DNA from: Mantamonas sphyraenae
Taxonomy: Eukaryota > CRuMs > Mantamonadidae
Length of the DNA: 64,000 nucleotides
Assembly: GCA_026936335.1 (NCBI GenBank)
Contig: JAPMXV010000029.1
Coordinates: forward strand, 682,001-746,000
Reading direction: 5' to 3'
The notes below the pieces were generated by a model. The model worked only from the letters and a program-made list of their open reading frames with translations, had not been told where the DNA came from and did no database searches. Position numbers and translations under genes: made by a program. Position 1 is the first letter of the stretch. Each line of letters begins with the position of its first letter. Of the stretch, positions 14,139 to 24,418 are shown piece by piece.

Positions 14139-15185
14139 ATGATTGGGATGTCGCGCGGCTCCGTTTTGGTTTTCGTGTTGCTGGGCTGCGTGCTGGGGGC
14201 GGTGCGGGCCACGGGAGGAGTGAACCCGACCAACCAACCTGGCGGGGTGATGAACAGTATCGATGCGTTTTCTGTGGCGGAGGAGGAGAGCAACGAACGC
14301 AGTGTGGAGCTGGAAGGGCCGTCGGGAAAGAAGCTGAGCTGCGTTTTCAAGTACCAGACCAAAGTGGCGAGCAAGGATGCGGGTGGTGAGGAAGAGACGG
14401 CCAAGGTGGGGATGAGTGCGCAGCAGGCGATCGGACGGCTGCGTGGCAAGTGCATCCAAAAGCAGGACGGGTACTGGACGTACGAGGTGTGCGTGGGCAA
14501 GCATGTGAAGCAGTGGCACGACTCGGACGTGTACATGCTGGGCAAAACAATGAGCCCTGCGGCAGCAGACGCAACAACACAGGAGTACACAGACGGTACG
14601 CCGTGTGGGGCTCTGGCTGGGCGAGAGCCGCGCCGGGCAAACGTGGCGTACTTTTGCTCGGACAGCGAACGGCTGGAGACGATCCGAGAGGACAGCACGT
14701 GTGTGTACCAGGTGGTAGTGTCCACACCGTCGGTATGTGACCACCCGGCGTTTGAAAAGAGCAGCCAGCAGTTCTCTTCGGAAGACCAGCAGGAGGAGTG
14801 GTACCTGGAGCTGGAGCGATTCCCCGACACAGGCGGCTACGCGTGCTCTGTGCAGCTTGCGGGCGAAAAGATGCGCACGTCGAATGTGCACTTTGATCGC
14901 TTTTCGGTGCAGCTGGTGCAGTCGGGCAGCAAGATGCCACATCCACACACACTGAGCGCGGTGGTTGCTAGGTAAGTAGTGGGGGTGCGAGGGGAGACCT
15001 GGCCGGCGTTGGTTGTATTGAAGAGGGTGTGCGGACCACTGACACACAGGTGCAGACATGGCAACCGACAGTCATTCGAGGCCGCAGAGGTGGCAAACGT
15101 CCGGGGCTCCTCGCAGTTGGCTTCCACGGACAAGTTTACGGGCAAGATGGAGTTTGTCCGCGTCGTAACCGACCAGGAGATCTAG
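14139..15185 (+). CDS. OS-9/Yos9-like ER lectin with MRH domain
   Basis: ER-lumenal lectin of the OS-9/Yos9 type, which reads trimmed mannose glycans on misfolded glycoproteins and delivers them to the HRD ubiquitin ligase for ER-associated degradation. Exons 14139-14971 and 15050-15185 (phase 2) give 322 residues. A signal peptide is visible (SVLVFVLLGCVLGAVRA). The MRH domain spans about residues 95-210: the glycan-binding strand GYWTYEVCVGKHVKQWH with its Gln, then an Arg-rich loop before VAYFCSDSERL, then REDSTCVYQVVVSTPSVC with the expected Glu, Tyr and Cys. The first residue of the usual WW pair is Tyr here. A second ATG at 14148 is an alternative start. Glucosidase II beta and cation-independent M6P receptor also carry MRH domains, but the WTYEVC...H pattern favours OS-9/ERLEC1. 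Confidence 0.9.
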
Positions 15186-15461
15186 AGAGGGACAAAGGAT
15201 CGGTCAGGGAAGGCGCAAGATGACATTTTCTGGCCCTTGGGGGAGGCACTGTGTGTCAGGGTCGATGTGGGAACGAGAGGGGAATCGAGAAAAGAACGAA
15301 CTTTGGCGCGAATCCGCGAGCGCTGGCTTGGAGTCGTCAGGGACAAAGGCAAAACGAGAATGAAAGCCAGGACGTGTGGAAGGATGGATGAGCTGGTGAG
15401 CGGATGAAGCGGGTGTGGTCTGGGTGTCCATCTGCATTTGTGTGGATGGGTGCGTGCCTGC

Positions 15462-16701
15462 TCAACTCCAGTTGGACTGGTTGAGCTCCTGCTCTGCCTC
15501 CTGTTCCCATTCCGGGTGCTCAGCAATGACCTCATCGACGGTCAGTTGGGTCAGGCGCTGTGCGGTGGCTTCGTGCTCGCTGAGCTCGACCTTGAGCTCC
15601 TCGACACGGACGTCAGCACGGTCGGAGACTTCCTTTGCAGTTTGCAGCTGTGTGGGAGCCAAGGAGTGGGTGTGAGTGGCTATGCGGGACACATTTGCAC
15701 ATCCACCGTGCATGGCAAGGACAAACGATGGGTACGGGGCAGCGTGCAGGCCATGCAGGGCCAAAACACCACGCTCGGGGCGGCAACGGACGCGGACCTC
15801 TTCCCAGCGCGCTTTTGCGCACGGAGATGGCTACGGGAGCAGGGCGAGCGTGTGCAGGAACACACAGAGGTGCGATGCGATGCACGTGGTAATGACGAGC
15901 GTGGCTGCGTGTGTACAATTGGGGGAGGGGGCACGGGAAGGAAACGAGAGGGAAAGCGCGGGACAAAAAGCCCTCTCTCGGCCGGGCGTAGTGACGTACA
16001 AGGGTAGCAAAGCCCTGCTCGGCCTCGGCACTGAAGGAGTCGCTGAAGGACGGGAACTCGAGGGTCTTGGATGCACTCTCGAACTGCTCGACGACGGATT
16101 CCATGCCCGGCAGCTCCTGCTTCCACTTGCGCCAATCGACAGGCTGGAGCGGCTCGCTGCCCAGCATGTTGTTGAGCTGGCTGTGGATGTCGTCAAAGGC
16201 CTTGGACAGGCGCGACACCTCAGCGCGCTCAGCAGCGGTGTTGAGGTCAGCGGCCAGGTCGCTGAATGCCAGGTTCTGGCCTGTGGGGGCAAAAGGGGGA
16301 GGCGGTACGGATTGCAAATCGAGTGTGAGCTTCACGCAGGTCAGAGCGCCTGAGCTATGGAAACGGGAGAAAGGGAGGCAATGCGGGACACAGCATCCCA
16401 GTCGATGCACGAGTCCCCCCACATAGCCATCGCAGTGTGGGACTCATGCACGAGAGTACAGGCGCGCATCTGGAACCGGGGAAAACTTGCCTTCCCACGA
16501 CGACGAGGCTTCACCTGCCTGCACCTTCTTGGCCATGGCGGCAGCCTTGTCCAGGTCCACCTTGCCGTTGGAGGTGATCTCCGACACAAAGTCCAGGCTG
16601 TTGCCACCCTTTGCAGACTCGTACATGGCAGCAAGCTGCTCCTTGCTCATGGACGCAGCCAGGCCGGATTCGTTGCGTGCGACTCGCGAGAAACGAAACA
16701 T
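15462..16701 (-). CDS. ATP5PD: Mitochondrial F1Fo-ATP synthase subunit d
   Basis: Peripheral-stalk subunit d of mitochondrial ATP synthase. Exons 16701-16491, 16280-16000 and 15647-15462 give 225 residues. The conserved part has LSKAFDDIHSQLNNMLG, then PVDWRKWKQELPGMESVVEQF, and near the C-terminus LTVDEVIAEHPEWEQE (metazoan counterpart reads MTIEDLNEAFPE). The N-terminus MFRFSRVARNESGLAASMSK is basic and could be a mitochondrial targeting peptide. The N-terminal extension of about 70 residues is longer than in animals. The first intron uses a GC-AG donor (AAG then GCAAGT), the only join that restores frame (phase 1) here; the second is phase 0 with GTACGT. The 276 bp between its stop and the convergent OS-9 gene hold no visible gene. 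Confidence 0.88.
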
Positions 16702-16858
16702 CTGCGAGGGTGTGGTTACGTGAATGTGTGTATGTGTGAGTGTGTGCATGGAGCGAGACGGGTGGGGCTCAGCGGCTCCGCGTGTGCCAGGGTCACCGCA
16801 TATACGTTTGCTTTTTGCTGGCCTGCGTCGCGAGCTGAGCGTCCGTTTGCCAAACAGA
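16702..16858. promoter_or_regulatory. Divergent promoter region ATP5PD / RING-ankyrin gene
   Basis: This 157-bp interval separates two divergent start codons and contains an imperfect TG repeat (about 16723-16748). Both genes must initiate from here. No defined motif was recognised. Confidence 0.4.
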
Positions 16859-19274
16859 ATGGCCGGTGTGCGCATTGTCAACGGAGAGATTGTCCGCGAC
16901 GAGGATGTGCGCAACAGGCGGGGCACAACACAGGGCAACCCGCGCAGCACAAATGCCCACCGGCGCAAGTTGGTGCAGCGGGCAAGAACAGCGGCGGCTA
17001 CGGCGACTTCTTCCTCGTCCAGCAGCGGCACTGGAGCTGCAAGCGGCGTCGCACAGGCGGTGAATCAGCCCTTGCCTTCATCGACGGATATTGAGGAAGA
17101 GCTCAAGTGTCCCATCTGTCTGGACATGCTGGTGGGCGCAGTGGAGACGAGCTGTGGCCACTCGTTCTGTGGTGCGTTGTTGTTGAACGCCCTCCCATCT
17201 GCCTCTCTTTGTGCGGTGTGCTGACCCGTTCTCAACAGGCGTGTGCTTGTGCGCTCACTTGCGCACAAGTCTGGTGTGTCCTTCGTGTCGCTCTGACGTG
17301 GCGTCCGTCCACCCCAGCTTTGCACTTCGCAAAGTGTGCACCACTCTGCGGCGTGCAGGCAGGCAACGGGACACAGAAGAGGCCACGGCACAGGAAGAAC
17401 CCGACTATCGAAGTGTGGACGCACAGGTGCAGCTGGTGTTCCAGGAACGGCAGGCGTTGCACGAACAGGAACTCAGCGCACGCGACCGCGCTGACCAGCG
17501 GCGCAGGGAGCATGAACGCAGCGCAAATGCCTCTGCCTTTGCTCTGCGCATCTTTCTCGTATTTATTTTCACCAGCGTGTGTCTGTCCTGGATGGCGTAC
17601 GCGTGGAGCGCGGCAGAGACCCGACACCAGCTGCAGGCCAGCCCGTACACATCTGGGTGGTCCAGCGTGTTTGATACGTTGCAGCGAGTGATGAACAACG
17701 CGTGGGGTCGGGGCCATTTGGACGACAACGACAACGTCCACAGAGGGAATGTAGCTGGGCCGCAAGAGAAGTCAAAGGCGGCGCACGGGGCGACTCCTAC
17801 CGCACCTAGGCGGACACGACAACAGCAGAGAAGGCAGGAAAGGGAAGCGCAGCGCAAGTTGCAAGCAAGCAGGCTCAACGAGGAACTGGTGGCGACGCAC
17901 TCGGCACGTGAGGTGCGGCGGTTGGTGTCAGCCGGTGCAAAGGTGGACTCGGAGCACACAGAGATCGGGGCCACGCCGTTGTACCTGGCCGCACGCGATG
18001 GCCTGGTTGACAAAATGGAGGCACTTCTGACTGAGGGGGCGACTGTGGACAAGTCAAGCAAGCAAAAGGCGACACCGTTGTACGTGGCCGCCGAGTACGA
18101 GCGCGTGGACGCTGTGCGGCTGCTTTTGCGCCACAGTGCGGACGTCAATGCACGCTTCAGTAGCGGAGCTACGCCACTGGTGATTGCCAGCGAAAAGGGC
18201 AATGGCGCGGTGGTGCAAGCTCTGCTGGACACAGGCAAGGCCGACTGTTCTCTTGCCGGAGCACAGGAGATGGGTCCACTGCATGTGGCGGCCGTGTTGG
18301 GCCATACCAAGGTTCTCCGACAACTGCTGCGCTACAAGCGAGGGCCTCGTTCGGGAACTGGATGCAACATCCATCACACGGGCTCCTCTGGCATGACGCC
18401 ACTGTACCTGGCTGCACGTGCAGGCCAGTTGGACAGTGTCAAGACGTTGTTGGAACATGGAGCGAGTGTGCACAAGTGTTCGAAGGAACAAGCCTGCCCC
18501 GTGTACGTTGCCGCCGAGTACGGGCGTGCTGAAGTGGTCTCTGCCCTCCTGCGTGCAGGTGCACCCGTGGACTCTCGTTTCCACAGCGGTGCCACTGCAC
18601 TGGTCATTGCCGCCCAGAAGGGATTTCTGTCCATCGTGCGTGTCCTGCTGGAACACGGGGCAGACGTGGAGCTGGCCGGTGCACAGGCCATGAACGCCTT
18701 GCACCTGGCCAGCATGGGAGGACACGTGGACGTCGTGCGTGAGCTTTTGCAACATGGAGCAAACCCAGACGCTGTGGCTGAGCAACGAAGCACGCCATTG
18801 CATCTGTGCTTCAACGCAAACAAACTCGCTGCGGTTCCCATCCTGCTGGACTTTGGGGCCAATGTGGACCAGGCCAACGGCCAAGGTATGACCGTACGCC
18901 ACTTGGCTCGCTCCAACTCCAAAGCACATCTCCTGCGTGGCTGCGATCGTGTGCGTGTGCGCCTGTTTGTCCGTGCGGGCCGTCGCAACGGACCTCGTGC
19001 CCTCTGGCTCAACAAGCGCTCTGCACCCAAACACGCGTGGTACCGCGTGCGACGGCGTGTACCGGGGTTAGTGTCCCTGCCCCTGGTGCAGCTGAGGGTG
19101 CAATTTGTCGACGCACGTGGGCAGGCGCTCCCGGGTTCGGCAGCACAGGCAACGGTGGCACTGAACAAACCCTTTGAGCAACTGCTGCGTGTGCCGGCAG
19201 TGCAGGAGCTGAACAGGGGGACAGGCACGCCCGTGGTGCACCTGGAGATTGCAGAGAGAAGCAAGGCAAAGTGA
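16859..19274 (+). CDS. RING-finger protein with one transmembrane segment and about ten ankyrin repeats (probable E3 ubiquitin ligase)
   Basis: Predicted 782-residue protein from exons 16859-17171 and 17239-19274 (phase 1). A C3HC4 RING spans the intron: CPICLDMLVGAVETSCGHSF, then CGVCL and CPSCR, giving probable E2-binding E3 ligase activity. A single membrane helix follows (ALRIFLVFIFTSVCLSWMAYAW, about 17540-17605), then a basic Gln/Arg-rich coil. Ankyrin repeats run from about 17965 to 18920 (consensus TPLYLAARDG, TPLYVAAEY, LVIASEKG, LHVAAVLGH and so on). Repeats 1-4 and 5-8 match each other in order and in variant residues, showing duplication of a four-repeat block. The C-terminus is basic and unrecognised. 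Ankyrins probably select substrates at a membrane. The family cannot be named from sequence alone. Confidence 0.85.
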
Positions 19275-19342
19275 TGGTTGTGTCAAAATTCACTGCGTTC
19301 ATGGCATTCCAGGCAAAGCTGACGTGCATCACACAGTCACAC

Positions 19343-21026
19343 TCACTTGCAGCCAGCCAGGATGTGGCCACTGCACTTGGTGCCGGAGCTGGAGGGCATC
19401 TTCCAGCTGCTGCCGCACTTGCACGGGGTCAGCTTGTTGAACCCAAAGTACACAAACTTGGCGGCTTGCTTGCAGTTGGCTGCGCTCTTGCCCGGGTTCT
19501 TGTCGCACTGCGAATCGATGGCACGGGCCTGGCATGCGTACATGGCACGCTCGCAGCAGCAGGCGAAGTAGGTCTTGGAGGCCTCATAGCAAAAATCGTG
19601 CAGCTTGCAGCAGGCATCGGCAGCGTCAATGGTCGGCTTGCAGTTGCCCTTCTTGGCACACTCCTTCTTTTGGCCATATCCCGGTCCGCACCAGTTGCCG
19701 TGGACGGGCATGCTCAGCTTGGGGAAGAAGCGCATGCTCTTCAGGATGCGCCAGTACCACTTGGCCTTGTACGCCATCTCCTCAAACTTGTTCTTGAGGC
19801 TGCCCAGCAGAGCCTGCAGGCGCTTGTACACCTGCGGTGCAAGCTCCTTGGCCGCCGTCTTGAGGATCTCTCCCCACGACTTGATCTTGTTCCACGCCAC
19901 CTTGCTCCAGTTGCTGGCCTTGTTCTTCAGGTTGTTGAAGTGGTGCTTGGCGTACGCACTGTACTTCTTCCACGCCGCCGGTGCCTTCTTCAGCGTCTCC
20001 TTGAACTTGTTTGCCATCGAGTCGAATTTGGCCTTGGCCTCCGTCTTCTTTCGGCTCAGCCATGCCTTGGCGCGCCTCCAGAACTTGTCTTCTTCGTCGT
20101 CGTAGTCACCGTCTTCAATCATCGCCTCGGCGTCGTCAAAGGCATCCTCCACGGCAAAGCCCAGGTTCTGTGTGGTGGGTGTGTGTGTGCTTGCGTCAGT
20201 GGCCCTCTTTCCTTTGCAAGCGGCGACCGTACAGGGAGGCCACACAACAGCTCGATCATCCCCACATGTGTGCTGCATGATATTTGTCTGCATCTGCGTC
20301 ACGTGCCGCGGTTGCCTGCACCCATGCGTGCAGGCGGAGGCAGAAGAGCACCTGCCACGCCTTGCGAAAAAAGGCTCCACGCTACTGCGTTTGCCTTCTA
20401 GGCCGTAGCAACTCTATGCGTTCATCATGATCCATACACACATGTGTGTCCTCACACAGGCGGCAGGCGCCGTGAATCCCAGACCACACACGATCGCACA
20501 AACCCGTGTGGGACCGGCTGCAGGCTGCAATCGCGGCCTGTGGAGAGCGGAAAAAAAACGATGATGCGCAAACCACAACGCGTGCTTGCACCGTGTGGGA
20601 TGTCGAGCGGCTGGCTGAAGGGTTTGGTGGAGGAAAAAGAGGACACATATGGTTGCAAGGCGGGCCTGCATGTCAACTCACGTAAGCCTGGTCGACAAGG
20701 TCGTCGTTCTTGCCGACAAAGTCGTCGTCCTCGTCCTCAACCAGCTCGGATTCCTCGAGCGGGTGAGCGTTGGCGGTGGAGCTCAGCAGCTTGCTGGTGG
20801 CCTGCTGGAAGGCGTCGTGGTGAATACTCTCACCCAGGGCCTCCCAGTAGGCGTCAAACTGCTCGTCGGTGACCTCTGGGTTGAGGAGCTCGATGTGTGT
20901 TTTGAGCTCCTCCTTCTCCAAAGAGCGGTCGTCTGCGTCTGCGATTCCGTGCAGATGCACCTGCTTTTCCGCAGTGGCACCGATCACAAACAGCACAAGA
21001 AGAGCAATGGCAACGTGGCGCATCAT
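19343..21026 (-). CDS. Secreted phospholipase A2-like protein with acidic pro-region and basic helical insert
   Basis: Exons 21026-20682 and 20167-19343 (phase 0) give 389 residues. A signal peptide is clear (HVAIALLVLFVIGATA). An acidic N-terminal region follows (LVEDEDDDFVGKNDD, then EDGDYDDEEDKFW), then about 120 residues of Lys/Trp-rich amphipathic helix (for example WKKYSAYAKHHFNNLKNK). Last comes a Cys-rich phospholipase A2 domain: calcium loop NWCGPGYG, active-site helix DACCKLHDFCYE with the catalytic His-Asp pair, and many paired Cys to the C-terminus. Secreted PLA2s hydrolyse the sn-2 ester of phospholipids with Ca2+. Whether the acidic region is a cleaved propeptide that masks the basic region is inference. 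The 514-nt intron (20681-20168) is long for this window and holds nothing identifiable. It starts 42 bp downstream of the Rab gene stop codon and converges with the RING-ankyrin gene, 68 bp between stops. Confidence 0.85.
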
Positions 21027-21068
21027 GGCTGGTTTTTTTCTTTGGCGCAGCTGGAGTCGCGCTCCAGT

Positions 21069-22499
21069 CTAGCACGCACACCCCTCCTCTTCCTTGTTGT
21101 CGCCCTGTGCGTTGGAGGACGTGCCATCGTTGGCGCCTGTGCTGTTGGAACCCTTATCGTCGGACATGAGGTTGAGGGTGGAGGTGAGCTTGTCGTCCGA
21201 GCTGACGGTGACGATGCTGCTGCCCTGCTCCGCCTGACGCTCGAGGATGTGATCGAGGAGTGTGTCCATGGCCTTGTCGATGTTGGTGTTCTCCTTGGCC
21301 GACACGGGGAACCAGGCCACAAAGTTGTTGTCGTGTGCAAATTTTTCGATCGTCTCTGTGGGCACCTTGCGGACGTTGATGTCCGCCTTGTTTGCCAGCA
21401 GCATAGCCGGCACGGGTGTCTCGTCCTTTAGCAGCACCTTGCTGTCCAGATCTTGCTTCCACTTCAGGATGGATGTGAAGCTCTTCTCCATGGTGAGGTC
21501 AAAGACAAGGATGGCGGCGGTGGCTTCCTTGTCTGTGTGGTGTGGGAGTGTGGGGAGATGTCAGCACACCGCCGCGACAGTGACACAACCGAGAGCGATG
21601 GACACGCGCATCCCACATGCGTGCACTCTGCCTTGTAACTCACAGTAGACACGCGTCATGTTGCCGAAGCGTTCTTGGCCTGTGGGGACGGATGGACGGG
21701 AGGGCAGGCGGAAACGCGGTGTCAGCAACGCTGCACACACGGCCAAACGGTTGTACGGGGTCGGATATGGGCGTGATCTTGTTGGCGACGCTGTAGGTCC
21801 GATGCACTTGTGCACAGGCAGCAGACAGCAAGGTTATGCAGGATGGCCAGCAGCCTGGACGCGAGGCAGGAGGGGATGCCGCTCCAGATCGCTGAACTGA
21901 CCTGCAATGTCCCAGAGCTAATTCGCGGCAGTTGGGAACACAGCACGAGACGCAGGAGCACAGGAGAGTCATGCGCGGTGGGTTCAAGAGCAAGAGAGAC
22001 GCATCGTGGGCACGGGAGTGCGGGGCAGAGTGAATCGGAAGCAGTGTGAGTGACAGCTGGGTGTCGAGAGAGTCCCCGGGAGAGAGGTTGGGGAAAAGAG
22101 GGTCGGGCTGCTGCTCCACTTCTCGCCCCCTGAGCCTCGTACCTGCAAGCGAATCAGTTGCTCGCCGCGCTTGACGGCTTTCAGGGCAAAGTCGACGCCA
22201 ATCGTGTACTTGTACTTGGACGAAAAGGTGTTGTCGACGTAGCGGCGGATAATAGACGTCTTGCCTGGGTGTCGGGCAAACAGGGTCAGCTTCCGCTGCA
22301 CAGCGGGTCAAGCGAGATGCGACACCTGGCACATATCACCGCCACATGGGGACAGGGCGCGCTGTGCTTTCGATGGGTGTGCGGCACAAAGGCTACTGGG
22401 CAAAGGGACGGCTGAAGAAAGAAACGCACCCACGCCGGCATCACCCGTCACAATGATCTTCAGGAGGCTGGCCTTCTGGCCTTCCGAGGAGACAGACAT
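21069..22499 (-). CDS. Rab32/Rab38-family small GTPase
   Basis: Rab GTPase of the Rab32/38/29 group, which direct traffic to lysosome-related organelles and mitochondria-ER contacts. Five exons join in phase: 22499-22430, 22264-22143, 21917-21902 (16 nt), 21679-21644 and 21532-21069, giving 235 residues. Motifs: P-loop GDAGVGKTS across intron 1; effector loop YKYTIGVDFALKAV; LWDIAG on the 16-nt microexon; GQERFGNMTRVYYKEA rebuilt over three exons (the WDIAGQERFGNMTRVYY form is diagnostic of Rab32); ANKAD; and VSAKENTNIDKA. The C-terminus ends CAC, a double-geranylgeranylation motif. The tail before it is Asn/Ser/Glu-rich. The 236 bp upstream (22500-22735) should hold the promoter and the 3' end of the transporter gene. 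Confidence 0.95.
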
Positions 22500-22735
22500 G
22501 AAAACTGTGCACGAAGCCAAGGGTGACAATACGCAAAGCAAACAAAGAGAACGAAGTATGCGTGCGAATGGACGATGTCAGCAGAGCAACGCAGGCAGAA
22601 ACCAAAACCTCGACGAAACGAACAAAGTGGGGATTCGATGTCCGCAAAGGCGCAAACATTGTTGAATCCAATCCATTCACCCTGCCAAACATACTTGAAT
22701 TCTTGGTTTCATTCAACCCAATCCACTTCCCCCCA

Positions 22736-24232
22736 TCACTCCTCTCTTGTTTCCAGGGGTTGGATCTGGATGAGTTCAGGGTGCGGCTCGCCAGCAGCCA
22801 CCATTGTGGGCAGCTGTCGATGGAGGTAGATGGGTAGCGCAACAGTGGGCAGGCTGATCGCCAGCAGGAGCAGATTCACCTCGAGAAAGGAGCCGCCAAA
22901 CACTTCGAGTGCAAGGGCGAGCAGTCCAGCTTGGGCCAGATTGAAGATGGTGCCGGCCAGATTGATGAAGCCAAACAGAGTGCCAAAGTGGTGGAAACCA
23001 AACACCAGGCCGACCATGAAAGCGACAAAGCCGTAGAGCATCGGACGAAACAACGCCAGCAACACCCAAAACACAACTTGCACGGGCAGCAGCTCGATAA
23101 CGTTGAGAATGCCCATCAGAACAAGCATCACCACCATTGTATATGCGCCCTGAATAGGACCCCTTGCGTCGTAGAGCCATGAGATGATTGGAATTGCAAC
23201 GAGAGCGCCCGACGGCAGTACAATGGTGAACACAGACAAATACTCGGAGCCTTCAGCTGTGTTTGTGGTCATACTGTCGATCTGCGATCCGGCCGTTCCG
23301 ATGATGAAGTTGATGCGGATCATGGAGACGCTGACGATCAGGAGAACCAAGAGAAACTCCTTGCTCTGCATCTGCTCCTTGACACTCTTGTCCCACATGA
23401 AACTCCTGTAGTACTCCAGCACTGTCTCTTTTTCGCTGCGTGTCTCGATTGCCTGTGCTGGTGCATCGGCGGGGTTTTCGCTGGACGACGAGTCCGCAGT
23501 GTCACCAGGGTGCTGCAGCACACCATTCGGGTAGGCCCACGCCACAGAGAGGAGCACGAGAAATGCCAGCACGGTGTACGCGTAAAACAGCGACGGACGT
23601 GAGATGCCTGCGCCGTGCAGAGCCTCGAGAACGACAAAGACCACTGCGCCAACGTCAAACGCAGCTGTGACAAAGCCGTTGATCTGCCCCGTCTTTTCTG
23701 GAAACAAGTTGGCGAGAGGGAACCCTGCAGTGTAGACGGCAGGTGCAGCCACGCCAATGCAGGTGTAGCCGGCCAGAAACGCATCAAACGTCTTGGAACT
23801 GCTCACAGCCATCAGCAAGCTCCCAATGACCAGAAGGGTGGATCCAGAGATGGCCACCATGCGCTGACCGATGTGGTGCATGGCCACGCCCCACCCTAGC
23901 GAAGCAAGGGCCATGGCGCTGCTGGCTACGCTGAAGATGATGTTCAGTTGCAGCAGTTGGGCGTTGCACGGCGTGGCCTGTCCTCCCGTGCACAGCTCCG
24001 AATACTCACCATCGAGAAGAAGCACATTCTGCAGGGAGGCCCAGCCAAAGATGATGCCCGAGGTCCAGAAGACAGCATTGACGGAGATGGCAATGCGCAC
24101 CCAACGCGCAGTGCTGCTCTTGGCCAATAGGGCCGCGTGTTGGGACTCCAACGCACTGTGTCCCTTTGTTTCTGGTGCGGCTGCACCCGTGTCGATCTTC
24201 AGCTGTGGTGGCGTTGGTTGTGGGGAAGCCAT
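22736..24232 (-). CDS. SLC43/Fmp42-like major facilitator transporter
   Basis: Single-exon 498-residue polytopic protein with about twelve hydrophobic segments in two groups of six, separated by an acidic/Ser-rich loop (about residues 255-300). The N-terminal segment reads FWTSGIIFGWASLQNVLLLDGEYSELC, typical of the SLC43 (LAT3/LAT4) and yeast Fmp42 family; SLC43 members export or import large neutral amino acids. Other landmarks are the inter-helix FPLANLFPEKTGQINGF and GFHHFGTLFGFINLAGT. I chose the ATG at 24232 (good -3 G and +4 G context); the frame is open further upstream but without another ATG. The actual substrate cannot be inferred. Confidence 0.85.
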   Translation of the reverse strand: MASPQPTPPQLKIDTGAAAPETKGHSALESQHAALLAKSSTARWVRIAISVNAVFWTSGIIFGWASLQNVLLLDGEYSELCTGGQATPCNAQLLQLNIIFSVASSAMALASLGWGVAMHHIGQRMVAISGSTLLVIGSLLMAVSSSKTFDAFLAGYTCIGVAAPAVYTAGFPLANLFPEKTGQINGFVTAAFDVGAVVFVVLEALHGAGISRPSLFYAYTVLAFLVLLSVAWAYPNGVLQHPGDTADSSSSENPADAPAQAIETRSEKETVLEYYRSFMWDKSVKEQMQSKEFLLVLLIVSVSMIRINFIIGTAGSQIDSMTTNTAEGSEYLSVFTIVLPSGALVAIPIISWLYDARGPIQGAYTMVVMLVLMGILNVIELLPVQVVFWVLLALFRPMLYGFVAFMVGLVFGFHHFGTLFGFINLAGTIFNLAQAGLLALALEVFGGSFLEVNLLLLAISLPTVALPIYLHRQLPTMVAAGEPHPELIQIQPLETREE

Positions 24233-24418
24233 TGCCGCGACGGCGCGCCGTCTGCAGCCCAGCCCCTGCGGCACCGTGCTGCTGCATTGATTGGACACTG
24301 CACCAGGCACTCACACACGCGCTTCCCTCCATCACACACGATCACTGTCACCCTCTCTCTCCACCCATGTGGCAACGCAGGAGCTTCGTCAGGGCAGCGC
24401 GACGCAATCCAACGAGTC
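24233..24418. promoter_or_regulatory. Divergent 5' region, transporter / small acidic protein
   Basis: 186 bp lie between the transporter ATG (minus) and the plus-strand ATG at 24419. The central part is pyrimidine-rich on the plus strand (about 24330-24370) and could be a promoter/initiator or 5' UTR. No named motif was recognised. Confidence 0.35.

Noticed and set aside
24233-24310. An upstream start for the transporter at 24310.
   Set aside because: That codon is GTG; the first ATG in frame is at 24232, with a good initiation context.
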